Part shown: positions 22,659-22,671 of the stretch, one piece after another | How the letters are laid out: the number at the start of each line of letters is the position of its first letter | Numbering within the stretch: the first letter of the stretch is position 1 | Source of the DNA: Actinomycetes bacterium | GTDB lineage: Bacteria; Actinomycetota; Actinomycetes; Propionibacteriales; Propionibacteriaceae | Reading direction: 5' to 3' | Assembly (NCBI GenBank): GCA_023436925.1 | Contig: JAEZHJ010000110.1 | Coordinates: 1-22,671 of the forward strand | DNA length: 22,671 nucleotides | The notes under the pieces: model-generated | Seen by the model: only the letters and a program-made list of their open reading frames with translations | The model's database searches: none | Told to the model about the DNA's origin: nothing | Translations under genes and position numbers: made by a program

Positions 22659-22671
22659 GGCCCGACATGTG

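Overview
The window is about 22.7 kb of high-GC chromosomal DNA with dense coding, frequent GTG starts and actinobacterial gene content: recO, a eukaryote-like (alpha2) glyS, an HD-domain dgt-like gene next to dnaG, and an NhaA-DsbA fusion. The housekeeping set and the low-complexity proline/glutamine/tyrosine membrane protein suggest a Propionibacteriales-like actinobacterium; this placement is an inference. I see no phage genes, no complete insertion sequence, no CRISPR array, and no tRNA or rRNA gene.

Layout. 1-733 (-): left-truncated FGGY sugar kinase. 849-1589 (+): recO. 1600-3504 (-): NhaA-DsbA fusion, preceded by a 28-codon upstream ORF overlapping it by GTGA. 3669-3980 (+): small monooxygenase-like protein. 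4033-5412 (+): glyS, with a perfect leader hairpin and a strong terminator. 5492-6727 (+): dusB-like gene carrying a 90-bp in-frame insertion. 6731-7516 (-): P/Q/Y-rich membrane protein. 7584-10569 (+): dgt-like gene and dnaG. 10629-11504 (+): divergent sigma-70 factor. 11516-13288 (-): nucleoside hydrolase and GNAT. 13375-15263 (-): DEDDh exonuclease coupled by ATGA to a putative nucleotidyltransferase-fold protein. 15431-17794 (+): class A PBP. 17804-18577 (+): cobA-type methyltransferase. 18656-20827 (+): padR, DUF membrane protein and CPBP protease as an overlapping operon. 20879-21985 (-): secreted ScyD/ScyE-like protein. 21986-22436: non-coding region with hairpins and two tandem 52-bp structured repeats. 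22437-22646 (-): small unknown protein.

Most genes look like separate housekeeping units. Three groups appear translationally coupled: uORF/nhaA, exonuclease/nucleotidyltransferase, and padR/DUF/CPBP. At least seven genes share one start architecture, a TANNNT hexamer 6-7 nt before the start codon. This is what leaderless actinobacterial transcripts look like, and in two cases the preceding gene's TAG stop codon forms the first half of the -10 box.

The best candidates for something undescribed are the exonuclease plus nucleotidyltransferase-like pair (a possible nucleic-acid 3'-end trimming and tailing module), the palindrome-rich 90-bp element inserted in frame in dusB with a 10-bp flanking duplication, and the tandem 52-bp repeats whose four differences avoid the Watson-Crick paired positions.
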